This document shows, piece after piece, positions 8,389 through 17,028 of a stretch of 64,000 nucleotides of DNA. Origin of the DNA: Weimeria sp002480925 (GTDB lineage Bacteria; Bacillota; Clostridia; Lachnospirales; Lachnospiraceae); the NCBI RefSeq assembly GCF_052064335.1, contig NZ_JBQHVU010000011.1:1-64000 (forward strand), given 5' to 3'. Made by a program: the position numbers and the translations under genes. Each line of letters starts with the position of its first letter. Within the stretch, counting starts at the first letter, position 1. The notes under the pieces are model-generated. The model was not told the DNA's origin, made no database searches, and worked only from the letters and a program-made list of their open reading frames with translations.

Positions 8389-8826
8389 ATGGAGCTATCT
8401 TCTTCCGACAAGGAAAGAATACAACATCAGTACGACGCATTAGCAAAGAAAACTTTGGTCGGCGAAGCGAAAAGCCACCGCCGCACTCTTGCGAAACGCG
8501 CAGCACGCGAAGTTACTTTTTCGGATTTGAGCGAAAGCGAACTCGCGCAGCTTTTCACAACGGACGAATACGAAAGCGATTATTTCCGTTTTCAAGTGTC
8601 CGGCTTTGATGTACTCGTCAAAAATGAACTGCTTGCCGAAGCCCTTAACGCTTTGCCCGAAAGGAAACGCGACATTATCCTTTTGTCCTACTTCTTGGAT
8701 ATGAGCGACGCGGAAATTGGCGAACTGCTGAATGTTGTACGCACGACGGTTTTCCGGCACAGGAAATCCGCGCTTGCGAAAATCAAACAGTATTTGGAGG
8801 GAAAAGCAGATGATGAATACCGTTAG
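8389..8826 (+). CDS. Sigma-70 family factor of the mobile element
   Basis: A 145-residue sigma-factor-like protein typical of Firmicutes mobile elements. The C-terminal 65 residues form a region 4 helix-turn-helix: EALNALPERKRDIILLSYFL, then DMSDAEIGELLNVVRTTVFRHR. The N-terminal half carries the element-type motif RAAREVTFSDL. AAGGAGG at 8374-8380 sets ATG 8389; an in-frame GTG at 8380 overlaps the ribosome site. The next gene starts inside its last codons, so the two are coupled. It likely controls excision or transfer genes of the element. Confidence 0.85.
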   Translation: MELSSSDKERIQHQYDALAKKTLVGEAKSHRRTLAKRAAREVTFSDLSESELAQLFTTDEYESDYFRFQVSGFDVLVKNELLAEALNALPERKRDIILLSYFLDMSDAEIGELLNVVRTTVFRHRKSALAKIKQYLEGKADDEYR

Positions 8827-9052
8827 GAAGTCTGAAAATCTGTTGCCGTTCCCTGTCATTTCCGCAGCGGCAAACGGCGACACAACCGCCATGTGCGCGA
8901 TCTTGAAGCACTACGAGGGTTACATAGCGAAACTTTGTACCCGCACGCTGAAAGACGACGCGGGCAATACCTATTCCTATGTGGACGAGGAAATGCGTAA
9001 CAGGCTGCAAGTGCGCCTTATTACCCGCACCCTTGCTTTTCATGTAGGATAA
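8810..9052 (+). CDS. HTH-domain regulator, 80 residues
   Basis: Small protein of the helix-turn-helix family paired with element sigma factors in Clostridia transposons. The core is FPVISAAANGDTTAMCAILKH, then an EGYI segment, and a C-terminal RLITRTLAF helix. GGAGGG lies just upstream of ATG 8810, and the gene overlaps the sigma gene by 17 bases. A related gene occupies the same place beside the second sigma gene (17029-17226, minus strand), so each element carries the same two-gene cassette. Function in the cell is inferred. Confidence 0.75.
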   Translation: MMNTVRKSENLLPFPVISAAANGDTTAMCAILKHYEGYIAKLCTRTLKDDAGNTYSYVDEEMRNRLQVRLITRTLAFHVG

Positions 9053-9057
9053 TCTTT

Positions 9058-9470
9058 TAGCCCATGCGGGGAGCGTGTCCCCTTTCCACGCTTCCCGTTA
9101 TGGGCTATTTGTCGTTCCGCAAAAGCATATCCGCTGTTGATGTGCTTTTGCAGGCCGACAAAGCCTATTGTTCTTTGACAAAGAAAGCGGCCTTTGGTGC
9201 GCAGCATAACAGGCAAACGGGTACATTCCGTCTGTACCGAGCCAGTCGGCGGGTACGCCATGACAGCTTTTCCCCATAGGGGAAAAGCCGAGCGAGAACT
9301 ACCGCGCCGTAAAACAGGTTTAGCAGCTTGTGGGCGACGACATACAAGGCGGCACAATGATACTCCCGCGTTGAACACCCTCAAAGTATTGCGCGGCGCA
9401 CCCATAAGCATGGGCCGGGGTGAAACTCCCGTGAGGTTGCAGCTAACAACCGCCCGTTTTTGCCTTTTGA
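9058..9470 (+). ncRNA. Candidate large structured RNA, about 410 nt
   Basis: This gene-free stretch is densely folded. On the plus strand I see stems at 9060-9108 (18 bp with G-T pairs and one bulge) and 9110-9164 (TTTGTCG/CGACAAA outside a 13-bp GCAAAAGCATATC stem). Further on are a GGTACA/TGTACC hairpin and a GGCG/CGCC hairpin, then a perfect 9-bp CTTTTCCCC/GGGGAAAAG hairpin near 9268-9288. Near the end are CTTGT/ACAAG, GCCCA/TGGGC, GGGG-TGAA-ACTCCC and GGTTG/CAACC. It lies between the HTH gene and TnpW inside the serine-recombinase element. I cannot match it to a named RNA family, and strand is inferred from its neighbours. Confidence 0.55.
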
Positions 9471-9510
9471 CGAATATAGTTTATCCATACAGGAAAAGGA
9501 GGTTTTTCTA

Positions 9511-9684
9511 ATGGATAAAAAACAGACAATTACAACCGAACGCAAAATAGGGAAAATCACCTATCTTGTTCAAGCGTTGCCGAGTGAAAAGGCAACCGAT
9601 ACAATCCATAAAAAGATTGAGAAACTCATTGTAAAGGATTTGCAGAAAAAGCCCGGAAATCCGGGATTTTTAGCGTCCGAGTAG
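9511..9684 (+). CDS. TnpW-family small transposon protein
   Basis: A 57-residue TnpW-type protein with the family core ERKIGKITYLVQALP and the C-terminal helix IHKKIEKLIVKDL. AAAGGAGG precedes ATG 9511. It sits 78 bases before the serine recombinase, the usual position for the family. Function is not known; its constant partnership with recombinases suggests a role in transposition or its control. Confidence 0.75.
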   Translation: MDKKQTITTERKIGKITYLVQALPSEKATDTIHKKIEKLIVKDLQKKPGNPGFLASE

Positions 9685-9761
9685 TGCATTAGGCGGCGGG
9701 ATATGGTATAATGATAGCAACACATTATACCTGTTTATTCGGCTGTCGGAAAGGAGGACTA

Positions 9762-11435
9762 ATGTTACAGTCGAATAAAATCACCGCCCTTTACTGCCGT
9801 TTAAGTCAAGAGGATATGCAAGCCGGAGAAAGCGGAAGCATACAGCACCAAAAAATGATACTTCAACGCTATGCGGACGAACACCATTTTTTGAACACAA
9901 AGTTTTTTGTGGACGACGGATTTTCCGGCGTGAGTTTTGAGCGCGAGGGGCTGCAAGCGATGTTGCAGGAAGTGGAAGCCGGACGAGTGGCGACGGTCAT
10001 TACCAAAGACCTTTCCCGTCTTGGCAGAAACTATCTGAAAACGGGCGAACTCATAGAGATTGTATTTCCCGAAAACGGAGTACGCTATATCGCGATCAAC
10101 GACGGAGTTGACACAGCGCGGGAGGATAACGAGTTTACCCCCTTGCGGAACTGGTTTAACGAGTTTTACGCCCGCGACACAAGCAAGAAAATCCGCGCAG
10201 TTAAACAGGCACAGGCGCAAAAAGGCGAGCGCGTCAACGGGGAATATCCATACGGCTATATCCCAGACCCGAACAACCGCCACCACCTTATACCCGACCC
10301 GGAAACCGCGCCGATTGTCAAACAGGTTTTCGCTATGTTTGTTAGCGGCGTGCGTATGTGCGAAATCCAAAAATGGCTTGCGGAAAACAAAGTCTTGACG
10401 ATTGGAGCGTTGCGCTATCAGCGTACAGGACAGGCGCGGTATCAGCGGGCAATGATCGCCCCCTATACTTGGCCGGACAAAACGCTCTATGACATATTAG
10501 CAAGGCAGGAATATTTAGGGCATACCATAACCGCAAAAACTCACAAGGTATCCTACAAGTCGAAAAAGACCCGGAAGAACGAAGAAGAACAACGCTATTT
10601 CTTCCCAAACACCCATGAGCCGCTTGTTGACGAGGAAACCTTTGAACTTGCGCAAAAGCGGATTGCTACCCGCCACCGCCCGACAAAAGCAGCGGAGATT
10701 GATATTTTTTCCGGCTTGCTGTTTTGCGCTGGTTGCAGACATAAGATGTATTACCAACAGGGCGTAAATATCGAGCCGCGCAAGTTTTCCTATTCTTGCG
10801 GCGCATGGCGCAACAGGGCAAGGACAGGCAGCGAGTGTACCTCTCATTATATCCGCAAAAACGTACTTCTTGATTTAGTGCTGGAAGATATGCGGCGGGT
10901 TTTGCGGTATGTTAAGGAACACGAACAGGACTTTATCTGTAAAGCTACCGAGTACGGCGACATGGAAGCGAGAAAGGCATTAGCGCAGCAGCAAAAGGAA
11001 CTTTTCAAAGCACAGGCGCGTATGACCGAACTTGACACGCTTTTCCGCAAGCTGTATGAGGACAACGCATTAGGCAGACTGACAGATGAACGGTTTGTGT
11101 TTCTAACTTCCGGCTATGAGGACGAAAAGAAATCCCTTGCCGCAAGGATAGACGAGTTACAACAGCAGATCGCAACCGTTACCGAGCGAAAAAGGGATAT
11201 ATCAAGGTTTATTCAGATTGTCGGGAAATACAGCGACATACAGGAATTGACCTATGAAAACGTCCATGAGTTTATCGACCGTATTTTGATACATGAATTA
11301 GACCGGGAAACCAACACCCGGAAAATCGAAATCCATTATAGCTTTGTCGGACAGGTTGATACCGAGCAGGAGCCGACGCAAGTTGTCAACCATGACCGCC
11401 GCAACATGGTAGATGTAAAAAGTATCGCTATCTAA
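9762..11435 (+). CDS. Large serine recombinase, TnpX-like
   Basis: Site-specific serine recombinase of 557 residues that excises and inserts the element. The resolvase domain holds the catalytic serine S15 (YCRLSQED) and the conserved DDGFSG and DLSRLGRN motifs. Next come a recombinase domain (about 170-290), a zinc ribbon with CAGC and SCG cysteines, a coiled coil, and a DUF4368-type tail (ELTYENVHEFIDRI...KIEIHYSF). AAGGAGG sets ATG 9762. Its stop codon is only 8 bases inside the 3' end of a second, broken recombinase on the opposite strand, so the element end lies at about 11,436-11,450, inside that older gene. Confidence 0.93.
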   Translation: MLQSNKITALYCRLSQEDMQAGESGSIQHQKMILQRYADEHHFLNTKFFVDDGFSGVSFEREGLQAMLQEVEAGRVATVITKDLSRLGRNYLKTGELIEIVFPENGVRYIAINDGVDTAREDNEFTPLRNWFNEFYARDTSKKIRAVKQAQAQKGERVNGEYPYGYIPDPNNRHHLIPDPETAPIVKQVFAMFVSGVRMCEIQKWLAENKVLTIGALRYQRTGQARYQRAMIAPYTWPDKTLYDILARQEYLGHTITAKTHKVSYKSKKTRKNEEEQRYFFPNTHEPLVDEETFELAQKRIATRHRPTKAAEIDIFSGLLFCAGCRHKMYYQQGVNIEPRKFSYSCGAWRNRARTGSECTSHYIRKNVLLDLVLEDMRRVLRYVKEHEQDFICKATEYGDMEARKALAQQQKELFKAQARMTELDTLFRKLYEDNALGRLTDERFVFLTSGYEDEKKSLAARIDELQQQIATVTERKRDISRFIQIVGKYSDIQELTYENVHEFIDRILIHELDRETNTRKIEIHYSFVGQVDTEQEPTQVVNHDRRNMVDVKSIAI

Positions 11436-11628
11436 CCCCAGCAAAGTTCGCGCCGGAATAGCCGTCGTCGGTGTACCAGCGCAGGTTGGTAAAGCCATTC
11501 TGTTTTGCAAAGGTTTCGAGTATCCGTTTTTGGTTCGATATGGAATTACTCTCGCCTTGCAATTCGTCCTCATGGGACAATCGCGGATAAAGGGCGGTAA
11601 TGAGGTTTTGGGTGGCTTGTCTTAACAT
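11428..11628 (-). pseudogene. Truncated large serine recombinase, N-terminal 58 residues
   Basis: The start of a second TnpX-like recombinase: TALYPRLSHEDELQGESNSI (normally YxRLS; here the catalytic serine is kept), then TDDGYSGANF. Homology stops after GANF, followed by a few foreign codons and a stop. The break coincides with the right end of the plus-strand recombinase element, which therefore inserted into, or recombined within, the DDGYSGANF codons. I do not see the missing C-terminal part at the other end of that element, so a deletion must also have occurred. Confidence 0.85.
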
Positions 11629-11739
11629 AAAATCCTCCGTTTCCGACAGCCAGCCCCACTATTCCGTGGTTTCATTGTACCACGGAACAGGGGCGGCTGT
11701 ACAGCGGTAAAAGTGATAAATCTGCTTCTTTACAGCTTG

Positions 11740-11928
11740 TCAAATCGCCTTTTTTTGTGTAGCAGCGGCTTCCGCTTCCAGTACCCTCGCCATCTTGTCG
11801 GCGGCGGTGCTGGTGGTGTCTTTCTTGAAAAAGCCGGACACGACAAGAACGGTATTCCCCATGCGGATTTCCGTCACGCAGTCGGGGCGGCGGGTGGTAC
11901 GGTGGTCGTGCTGCTTGATATTCTCCAT
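11740..11928 (-). CDS. TnpW-family small transposon protein
   Basis: A 62-residue TnpW-type protein: the core CVTEIRMGNTVLVVSGFF is followed by a helix, AADKMARVLEAEA. AAGGAG lies 8 bases before ATG 11928; the upstream in-frame ATG at 11946 contains that ribosome site and is unlikely to be used. It follows the DnaC-like gene closely and precedes the broken recombinase, so it belongs to the tet(W) element. Confidence 0.75.
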   Translation of the reverse strand: MENIKQHDHRTTRRPDCVTEIRMGNTVLVVSGFFKKDTTSTAADKMARVLEAEAAATQKKAI

Positions 11929-11942
11929 AGGCAATACTCCTT

Positions 11943-12782
11943 TCATTCAGCCAGCAGTTTCTTCATGGTTTCCATTTTCCGCTTTGCGGTTTCCTGCCGG
12001 AAGTTGACGCCAGTAAAGCGTATCGGGACGCACATGGACAGCAGTCGGTCATAAATCCGAGAATGGGCCGTGTCTGTCGGCTTTTTCAACTCGTCCAGCG
12101 GGCGGTTGGTGGTGGCGATCAGCGGCTTGTTGCTGCGGTATCGGGTATCAATCACATGGAATACCTGTTCCAGTCCATAGTCGGTGCCACGCTCCATGCC
12201 GAAGTCGTCAATGATAAGCAGCGGATAGCGGCAAAGGCGGGAAATATACTCATTCCGGCCTGTAAAGCCGGGAGAGAGGTCGCCCAGGATAACGGCGAAG
12301 TTCGTCATATATACGGGGACTTCTTTCTCCATGAGGGCGTTTGCGATACAGCCCGCAAGGTAGCTTTTCCCGTTGCCGACGTTCCCCCAGAACAGGCAGC
12401 CGATGTTTTCGGCCTGCATTTCTTCCCAATGCTCCGCATACTGCCGGGCAATCCCGGTCTGCGGGTTTCTGCCGTTGTCGTTCTCGAATGTCCATTGCTG
12501 CATGGCTGAGTCGGCAAAAGCCCTCTGTTTCAGATTTTCCACGGCTTCCACATGGCGGCGGTGTTCCTCGGCGGCCTGCCGCTGCTCACGGGCGGCTCTC
12601 TGGCAGTCGCACTCTGCCGGGTGGCGGTCACGGCCAAACAGCTCCTTACCCTCCGGGAAGTAGGCTTCTTTCGGCGTATGGCACTTTCCGCAGTAAAGCA
12701 GTCCGTCCTCGCCGATATAGTCCTCCATCTCCGGGGCGGCGGTTGTCATGTTCTCCAAAATATCTTTGATTTCACTTGTCAT
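11943..12782 (-). CDS. DnaC/IstB-like AAA+ helicase loader
   Basis: A 279-residue ATPase of the DnaC/IstB type, probably loading the replicative helicase at the element origin. An N-terminal zinc-type cluster (YCGKC at 30-34, ECDCQ at 57-61) precedes the AAA+ domain. Walker A is GNVGNGKS at 133-140 and Walker B LLIIDDFG at 188-195. Its start overlaps the end of the upstream RepA gene by 4 bases, indicating translational coupling of initiator and loader. Cysteine-bearing loaders of this kind are usual in Clostridia mobilizable elements. Confidence 0.88.
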   Translation of the reverse strand: MTSEIKDILENMTTAAPEMEDYIGEDGLLYCGKCHTPKEAYFPEGKELFGRDRHPAECDCQRAAREQRQAAEEHRRHVEAVENLKQRAFADSAMQQWTFENDNGRNPQTGIARQYAEHWEEMQAENIGCLFWGNVGNGKSYLAGCIANALMEKEVPVYMTNFAVILGDLSPGFTGRNEYISRLCRYPLLIIDDFGMERGTDYGLEQVFHVIDTRYRSNKPLIATTNRPLDELKKPTDTAHSRIYDRLLSMCVPIRFTGVNFRQETAKRKMETMKKLLAE

Positions 12783-13573
12783 AAGCTTTCTCCCTCCATA
12801 CAGGTATAGTCGGGGATGCCCTGTTTTACGGCTCCCTTTTTGTCATTGGCCGCCCATCTGTGCAAGGCGGCGGCATAATTCTGGTAGGCTTTCCCGCTGG
12901 CGGCAAGGTAATGGCTCATTTCCTCAATCAGCCGTTCCAGCCTGTCCGGGTATTCTGCCTGTAACTCGTCATATTCGTCCTTTGACAGAAAAATATTCTC
13001 ATATCGGCCATAAGCTGTGGGCGGCTCCCCACTCGCTCTCATTGTTTGGTTCTCTATTAAGTTGTTTATATTAGTTTTGTTAGGGGTCGGTTTTCCGACC
13101 ATCATAGGGTCGGTTTTCCGACCGTCATAAGGTCGCTTTTCCGACTGTATGAGGGTCGCTTTTCCGGCCATCAGTTGGTCGGAAAACCGTACCACTGGGA
13201 CAGGCGGCACTTTCACATAAAGCCGATTGGGTGCGGAGAAGCCCCGCCGTTCCCGTTCTAAAAGCCCGGCTGCGTCCAGTTCTTTCAAGGCTCCCTTGAT
13301 GGCGGTACAACCCTTGTCCAGCATTTCCGCTATCTCCGCAACGGGGTAGACAATGAATATCCTGCCCTCGCCGTCCTGCCAGCCGTTCTTCTGTGACAGG
13401 GTGGAGCGGTCTAATAAAAGCGCATACAGCAGCTTGGCGGTCTGTGAAATCTCCATTTTCAGCAGGAAACGGGGGTATGGAAGATAGGCGGGCAGCGTGG
13501 TGTCTGCCCTGATATAATCAGCGATAGTATCACCTCCCTCTGTGTTGTGTCGTTTTTGGGCTTTGTCACGCAT
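12779..13573 (-). CDS. repA: Replication initiator RepA-family protein
   Basis: Initiator protein with a RepA N-terminal winged-helix domain: TLPAYLPYPRFLLKMEIS, then TAKLLYALLLDRSTLSQKNGW, as in the family. The C-terminal half resembles the domain that pairs with DnaC-type loaders (RYENIFLSKDEYDELQAEYP). The start is unclear. The best ribosome site, GGGAGGTGA, is 4 bases before an ATC codon at 13525 (ATC-GCT-GAT), just where relatives usually begin with Met-Ala-Asp-Tyr. ATG 13573 and GTG 13630 have no ribosome site. Either ATC is used or the start codon has been mutated. The linker has repeated GGTCGGNTTTCCGACC-type palindromes around 13081-13185. Confidence 0.8.
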   Translation of the reverse strand: MRDKAQKRHNTEGGDTIADYIRADTTLPAYLPYPRFLLKMEISQTAKLLYALLLDRSTLSQKNGWQDGEGRIFIVYPVAEIAEMLDKGCTAIKGALKELDAAGLLERERRGFSAPNRLYVKVPPVPVVRFSDQLMAGKATLIQSEKRPYDGRKTDPMMVGKPTPNKTNINNLIENQTMRASGEPPTAYGRYENIFLSKDEYDELQAEYPDRLERLIEEMSHYLAASGKAYQNYAAALHRWAANDKKGAVKQGIPDYTCMEGESL

Positions 13574-13645
13574 TAGGACGGCATTTCCGGGGGGAAAGGA
13601 TAAATGTATCGCATACCCTTTGACACCCACGAAAAAAGCCTTGAT

Positions 13646-14032
13646 TTATGCGGGTTTGAAAGGCTCTAAAGCGTGACATTTCTGCCTTTGTTTCCGCTTT
13701 CTCTCGGCGGCTTTGCGTTTCTTCATGCACCCGGCGCAGCCGGGGCAGTATTTCCCCCGGTTGGATTTGGGGACAAAGGCCGCCCCGCAGACCGCGCAGC
13801 GTTTCCGGCTCCCCCGGTACAAGAGGGCTGCGGCCAGCTCCCCGTCAAGGGGCAGGACAGCCACACGGAACCAGCGGAACATGAGGGAATAGGAAATGCT
13901 CTGGACGCACACGCAAGGCTCCCCGTCGTCTAACAGCAGGCAGTTCCCCTCGTCGTAGTTACAGCACTCATGCACAAGGCGGCGGGCTGCCTGGTGCTGG
14001 CGGTAGTCCATGCGGGACGGCTTATCGTTCAT
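13646..14032 (-). CDS. Cysteine-rich VLP domain protein
   Basis: A 128-residue protein matching the Cys-rich VLP family of Firmicutes mobilizable elements: the VAVLPLDGELAAALL core is preceded by HECCNYDEGNCLLLDDG and followed by a zinc-ribbon tail (CAVCGAAFVPKS...CPGCAGCMKKR). The very basic C-terminus suggests nucleic-acid binding. The 3' end of the relaxase gene overlaps its start by 11 bases. Its function is not established. Confidence 0.85.
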   Translation of the reverse strand: MNDKPSRMDYRQHQAARRLVHECCNYDEGNCLLLDDGEPCVCVQSISYSLMFRWFRVAVLPLDGELAAALLYRGSRKRCAVCGAAFVPKSNRGKYCPGCAGCMKKRKAAERKRKQRQKCHALEPFKPA

Positions 14033-15698
14033 GGCTCTGCTCCTTTCTGCGGTGCGGCTCTTCCCGGCGCAAAATCTGGTCGATGTTCCGCTTGACGGTC
14101 TGCAACTCCCTGAACCGCTGCTTCTGTTCGTGATAGGTGTTGTACAGGCCGTCTTTCTCGGAGATAAGCTGCTCGATCTCGGCCTGCAACGCTTTTCGGC
14201 CGGGCAGCTTGGTAAGCCCCTGTGCCTTGAAATACCGGGCGGCGGCTTCGGCTATGATAAAATCGCTCTCGTTTGCCTGGCGGTATGCGGCGCGGGCTTT
14301 CTCGGATTTCTGCGCTTTCAGCCCCTCGCGGATGGGCTTGGTCTTGGCATAGGCAAGTACCTGTTGCCGCAACTCCCTTTTCCCTTGCAGCTTCGTTTCC
14401 AGTGCTTTCAGTTCGCCGCTGATCTGGCGCATTTCCTGATAGGCGGTAGCAACGGCGGCTTCAAGCTGTTCCGGGGAAGAAAAGCCGTACTGTTGGTAGA
14501 TGGTCAGGGTCTTGGCGGCCTGTTTCAGATTGTGTATCTTCGCCCATCGTTCATAGCCTTTGCCCTTGCCCTCGGCCATCTTCTGCTCAATGTCCACAAG
14601 CCGCTGCACACTGTCCTGTCTGGGGTCGATTTTCCCTGTCTTTTCGCCCTGTAAGCGGCCTTTCCCGGCGTGTAGGTATTCGGGGATGGCTGCGGTCTGT
14701 TCGGCGGCTCTGGCGGCTTGGTGCTGCGGGGTGTAGCGAACCGTTACGCCCCTCTGGGCGTTCTGCTCCAAAACGGCAAGGACGGCGGTGCGGTCAAAGT
14801 CGCCGCCCAGCTTCCGGGCGGTGATAGGCTTCGTCCTGTCTGGCGTGAGGTAGGACAGCCGCCCCCGGCTCTCCTTGACGGTCACACCCTCCCGCAACAG
14901 CAGAGAGGAAAACTCGTCAAAGCTGGCAGCGGTGGCAAGGGCTTTCCGTAGGGTCTGCCGCAGCTTCTCCTTGTTCGTTTCAAACTTGGTCTGCCGGGGC
15001 GTGATACCGCCTGCAATCATGGGGGCGTTCTGCTTGTCCAGTGCGGCCTGTCCCTTTTTCTGCGCCCAATATTCCCGGTCTGTGACACGGTTCTTGCTGC
15101 CGTTCAAGAGGTCGATTTGGTAAAGTCCTTCCCGGTGGCACATCTCCATGACCTCGGACTTGAAGTAGCGTAGGGCTGCGTCGGTGCAGCGGTGCTTGCA
15201 CCCGGCTTTCGTGTCCGCTGGCCTGTCCATGTAGGGCAGGAACGGCACTTCCTCTATCCGCAGGCTGTTAATGACGATATGCACATGGATGTTGCCGCTG
15301 TGGTTATGCCCGTCCGGGTGGGTGCAGACAAGGGCCTGATGGCCGGGGAAATGCTCTTTACAGAATTGCTCCCCCAACGCCTGCGCCCGGTCTACGGTCA
15401 GGCCGTTGTCCGGCCCGTCCCGTGGGTCAAAGCTGATGATATAGTGGTGGCTTTTCACATCCTCCCGCCGCTGATTTTTCTCATAGCGGAGATTGGAGCG
15501 CATACACGCAACGGCAAAATCCTCGCCGCCGCAGTTCAGCGTGGACAAGCGATCATCCTCACGGGGGATAAGCCTGCCGTTTTCATCAAGGACGGGCTTC
15601 ATAGTAAATTCGTCATGCTCAAAGAGCAGGTATTGTTCGGCGGCTCCGTAGTCGGCGTTCTTAGAGCCTAAATGCTTGAGTGTTGCCAACGGCGTCAC
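14022..15698 (-). CDS. MobA/VirD2-type relaxase (MobP-like)
   Basis: A 558-residue relaxase that cuts oriT and pilots the strand during mobilization. The N-terminal nuclease domain shows motif I with a catalytic tyrosine (GAAEQYLLFEH, Y23), the HHYIISFDP strand (84-92) and the His triad in HNHSGNIHVHIVIN (131-144). The C-terminal half is a long coiled coil. It overlaps MobC at its 5' end and the Cys-rich VLP gene at its 3' end, so the mobilization genes form one unit. The element has no complete conjugation machine here, so it must borrow one. Confidence 0.92.
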   Translation of the reverse strand: MTPLATLKHLGSKNADYGAAEQYLLFEHDEFTMKPVLDENGRLIPREDDRLSTLNCGGEDFAVACMRSNLRYEKNQRREDVKSHHYIISFDPRDGPDNGLTVDRAQALGEQFCKEHFPGHQALVCTHPDGHNHSGNIHVHIVINSLRIEEVPFLPYMDRPADTKAGCKHRCTDAALRYFKSEVMEMCHREGLYQIDLLNGSKNRVTDREYWAQKKGQAALDKQNAPMIAGGITPRQTKFETNKEKLRQTLRKALATAASFDEFSSLLLREGVTVKESRGRLSYLTPDRTKPITARKLGGDFDRTAVLAVLEQNAQRGVTVRYTPQHQAARAAEQTAAIPEYLHAGKGRLQGEKTGKIDPRQDSVQRLVDIEQKMAEGKGKGYERWAKIHNLKQAAKTLTIYQQYGFSSPEQLEAAVATAYQEMRQISGELKALETKLQGKRELRQQVLAYAKTKPIREGLKAQKSEKARAAYRQANESDFIIAEAAARYFKAQGLTKLPGRKALQAEIEQLISEKDGLYNTYHEQKQRFRELQTVKRNIDQILRREEPHRRKEQSHER

Positions 15699-16059
15699 CT
15701 ACTTTCTTTAGGACTTCATACTTGAGGGCGGCAAGGTCGGCGGCCGCTTCCCGCAATTCCTTTGCCATAGCCGGGTAGGGGCTATGCCACTCGTTGAGGG
15801 TGCGGGCAATCTGGTTGAGATTGCCGCCAATCCTGCCGTACTCGGCTGTGAGCTTCCCGACAGCGGAGAGCAGCTCGTCATTGACTGACGACACATGGAG
15901 TACGGGGCGTATGGTAGTGCGCCGGATGGCCTGCCGGAGAAATTCGGACTGACTGATACCATAGGGCGCAAGCCGTTCTGTGAAGTCGGCGTATTCTTCA
16001 TCGGTCAGCCGGGTTTTCACAACATGGCTGCGGTGGGGGGTGTTGTATCGCTTCGGCAT
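15661..16059 (-). CDS. mobC: MobC-type relaxosome accessory protein
   Basis: A 132-residue protein. The N-terminal part is a ribbon-helix-helix DNA-binding domain (HVVKTRLTDEEYADFTERL); the C-terminal part has the MobC signature YGRIGGNLNQIARTLNE. It helps the relaxase open oriT. AAGGAGG is 10 bases before ATG 16059; the longer GTG start contains that ribosome site. The likely oriT lies directly upstream. Confidence 0.88.
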   Translation of the reverse strand: MPKRYNTPHRSHVVKTRLTDEEYADFTERLAPYGISQSEFLRQAIRRTTIRPVLHVSSVNDELLSAVGKLTAEYGRIGGNLNQIARTLNEWHSPYPAMAKELREAAADLAALKYEVLKKVGDAVGNTQAFRL

Positions 16060-16149
16060 GGGCTGTAAACCTCCTTTCACTTATCACAAAAAATGGGCTG
16101 GTCTGTTAGCTATTTTCGGGGCATTTCCTGTCTGCCGGACAGAAATATT

Positions 16150-16260
16150 TTTGCGGCGTAAGCCGCATAGCAGGGTTTGGGGAAGGCACTCCCCAACAAG
16201 TTTCCCGCGAGGGGCAAAACCGCAGAATTGCGGATTTTGGAACCGTGGTAGAAACTTGCT
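16150..16260 (-). other. Candidate oriT upstream of mobC
   Basis: Gene-free stretch next to mobC with compact inverted repeats: GCGGC-GTAA-GCCGC (16153-16166), TTGGGGA-AGGCAC-TCCCCAA (16177-16196) and CCGCAGAATTGCGG (about 16220). Closely spaced small hairpins beside mobC are the usual form of MobP-class oriT. The remaining sequence to 16705 has no gene that I can support. The nick site is not determined. Confidence 0.5.
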
Positions 16261-16705
16261 CTAAGTAAGCCGTAGATTTCCCCTTGCACTTACTACTCGT
16301 ATAGCTGCCGCCTGTTTTGGCCGGATTTCTGCAAAAATCTTACGGCGTGGGGCGATTTTTACCCGCAGTTCTTTCTTTCCGCTAAAGATACATTTCAAAG
16401 GCCGCCAGCTACCCGCTTGCCGGGAATTTTCTCAAATTTTCCTTTGCCTTAGAAATACAGAAAATGCAGATTTGGCTACCGCCGCAGAAAATTTTTTGTT
16501 TCCGGCTTCACCTACCTACTACGGATGACTTTGCGATTTTGCCAAACGGATAAAGAAAAAAGCAGCAAATCTTTTTCAGACTTACTGCTTTCGCTGGCCG
16601 CCGATGGGCGGTGGATATTCAGTTTTGAAAGTTCAGGTCAGGTTGGCCCGATGATGGATAGCACAATAAATTCCTGTTTTCCCTTTAAGGCATTGTGCAT
16701 TTTTT

Positions 16706-16897
16706 CTATTTCTCTTGATGATTATTTTTTTCATAATCAATCAATGTACCTATAACAATTCCAATCAACATTCCGATACCTGCACAAATAGAAATAGCAA
16801 AAAGATTTTGCAAAAACGCCCATGCCAACACACCTATGCAACCACCGACAATAAATCCTGTTAATAAGCCAATAGTTAAGTATTTATTACTTTTCAT
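16706..16897 (-). CDS. Small two-helix glycine-rich membrane protein
   Basis: A 63-residue protein with two hydrophobic helices (LTIGLLTGFIVGGCIGVLAW and AISICAGIGMLIGIVIGTLI) and short charged ends. Glycine patterns within the helices suggest tight helix packing. GGGGAG is 10 bases before the ATG, and a TATAAT box lies upstream near 16940. I do not recognise a named family. Its place between oriT and the HTH gene suggests a cargo or maintenance role, but this is unproven. Confidence 0.6.
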   Translation of the reverse strand: MKSNKYLTIGLLTGFIVGGCIGVLAWAFLQNLFAISICAGIGMLIGIVIGTLIDYEKNNHQEK

Positions 16898-17028
16898 ATT
16901 GCTATATCTCCCCTAAAAGTATATTTGTCGTTGGTTCTATTATACTATGACCTGCTTCCTTTAGGAATAGATGAATTGTAAACTGGCTGGAGTGAAACCG
17001 CTAATGACAGCCAGTGTTTGTTCTTTGT

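Noticed and set aside
8241..8609. 122-residue ORF before the sigma gene
   Set aside because: It begins in a terminator hairpin and overlaps the sigma gene in another frame; no ribosome site.
11298..11573. 91-residue minus-strand ORF across the recombinase junction
   Set aside because: It is the antisense shadow of the intact recombinase and spans two unrelated elements.
14010..14654. 214-residue plus-strand ORF opposite the relaxase
   Set aside because: Hydrophobic shadow of the relaxase coiled coil; the relaxase on the other strand is certain.
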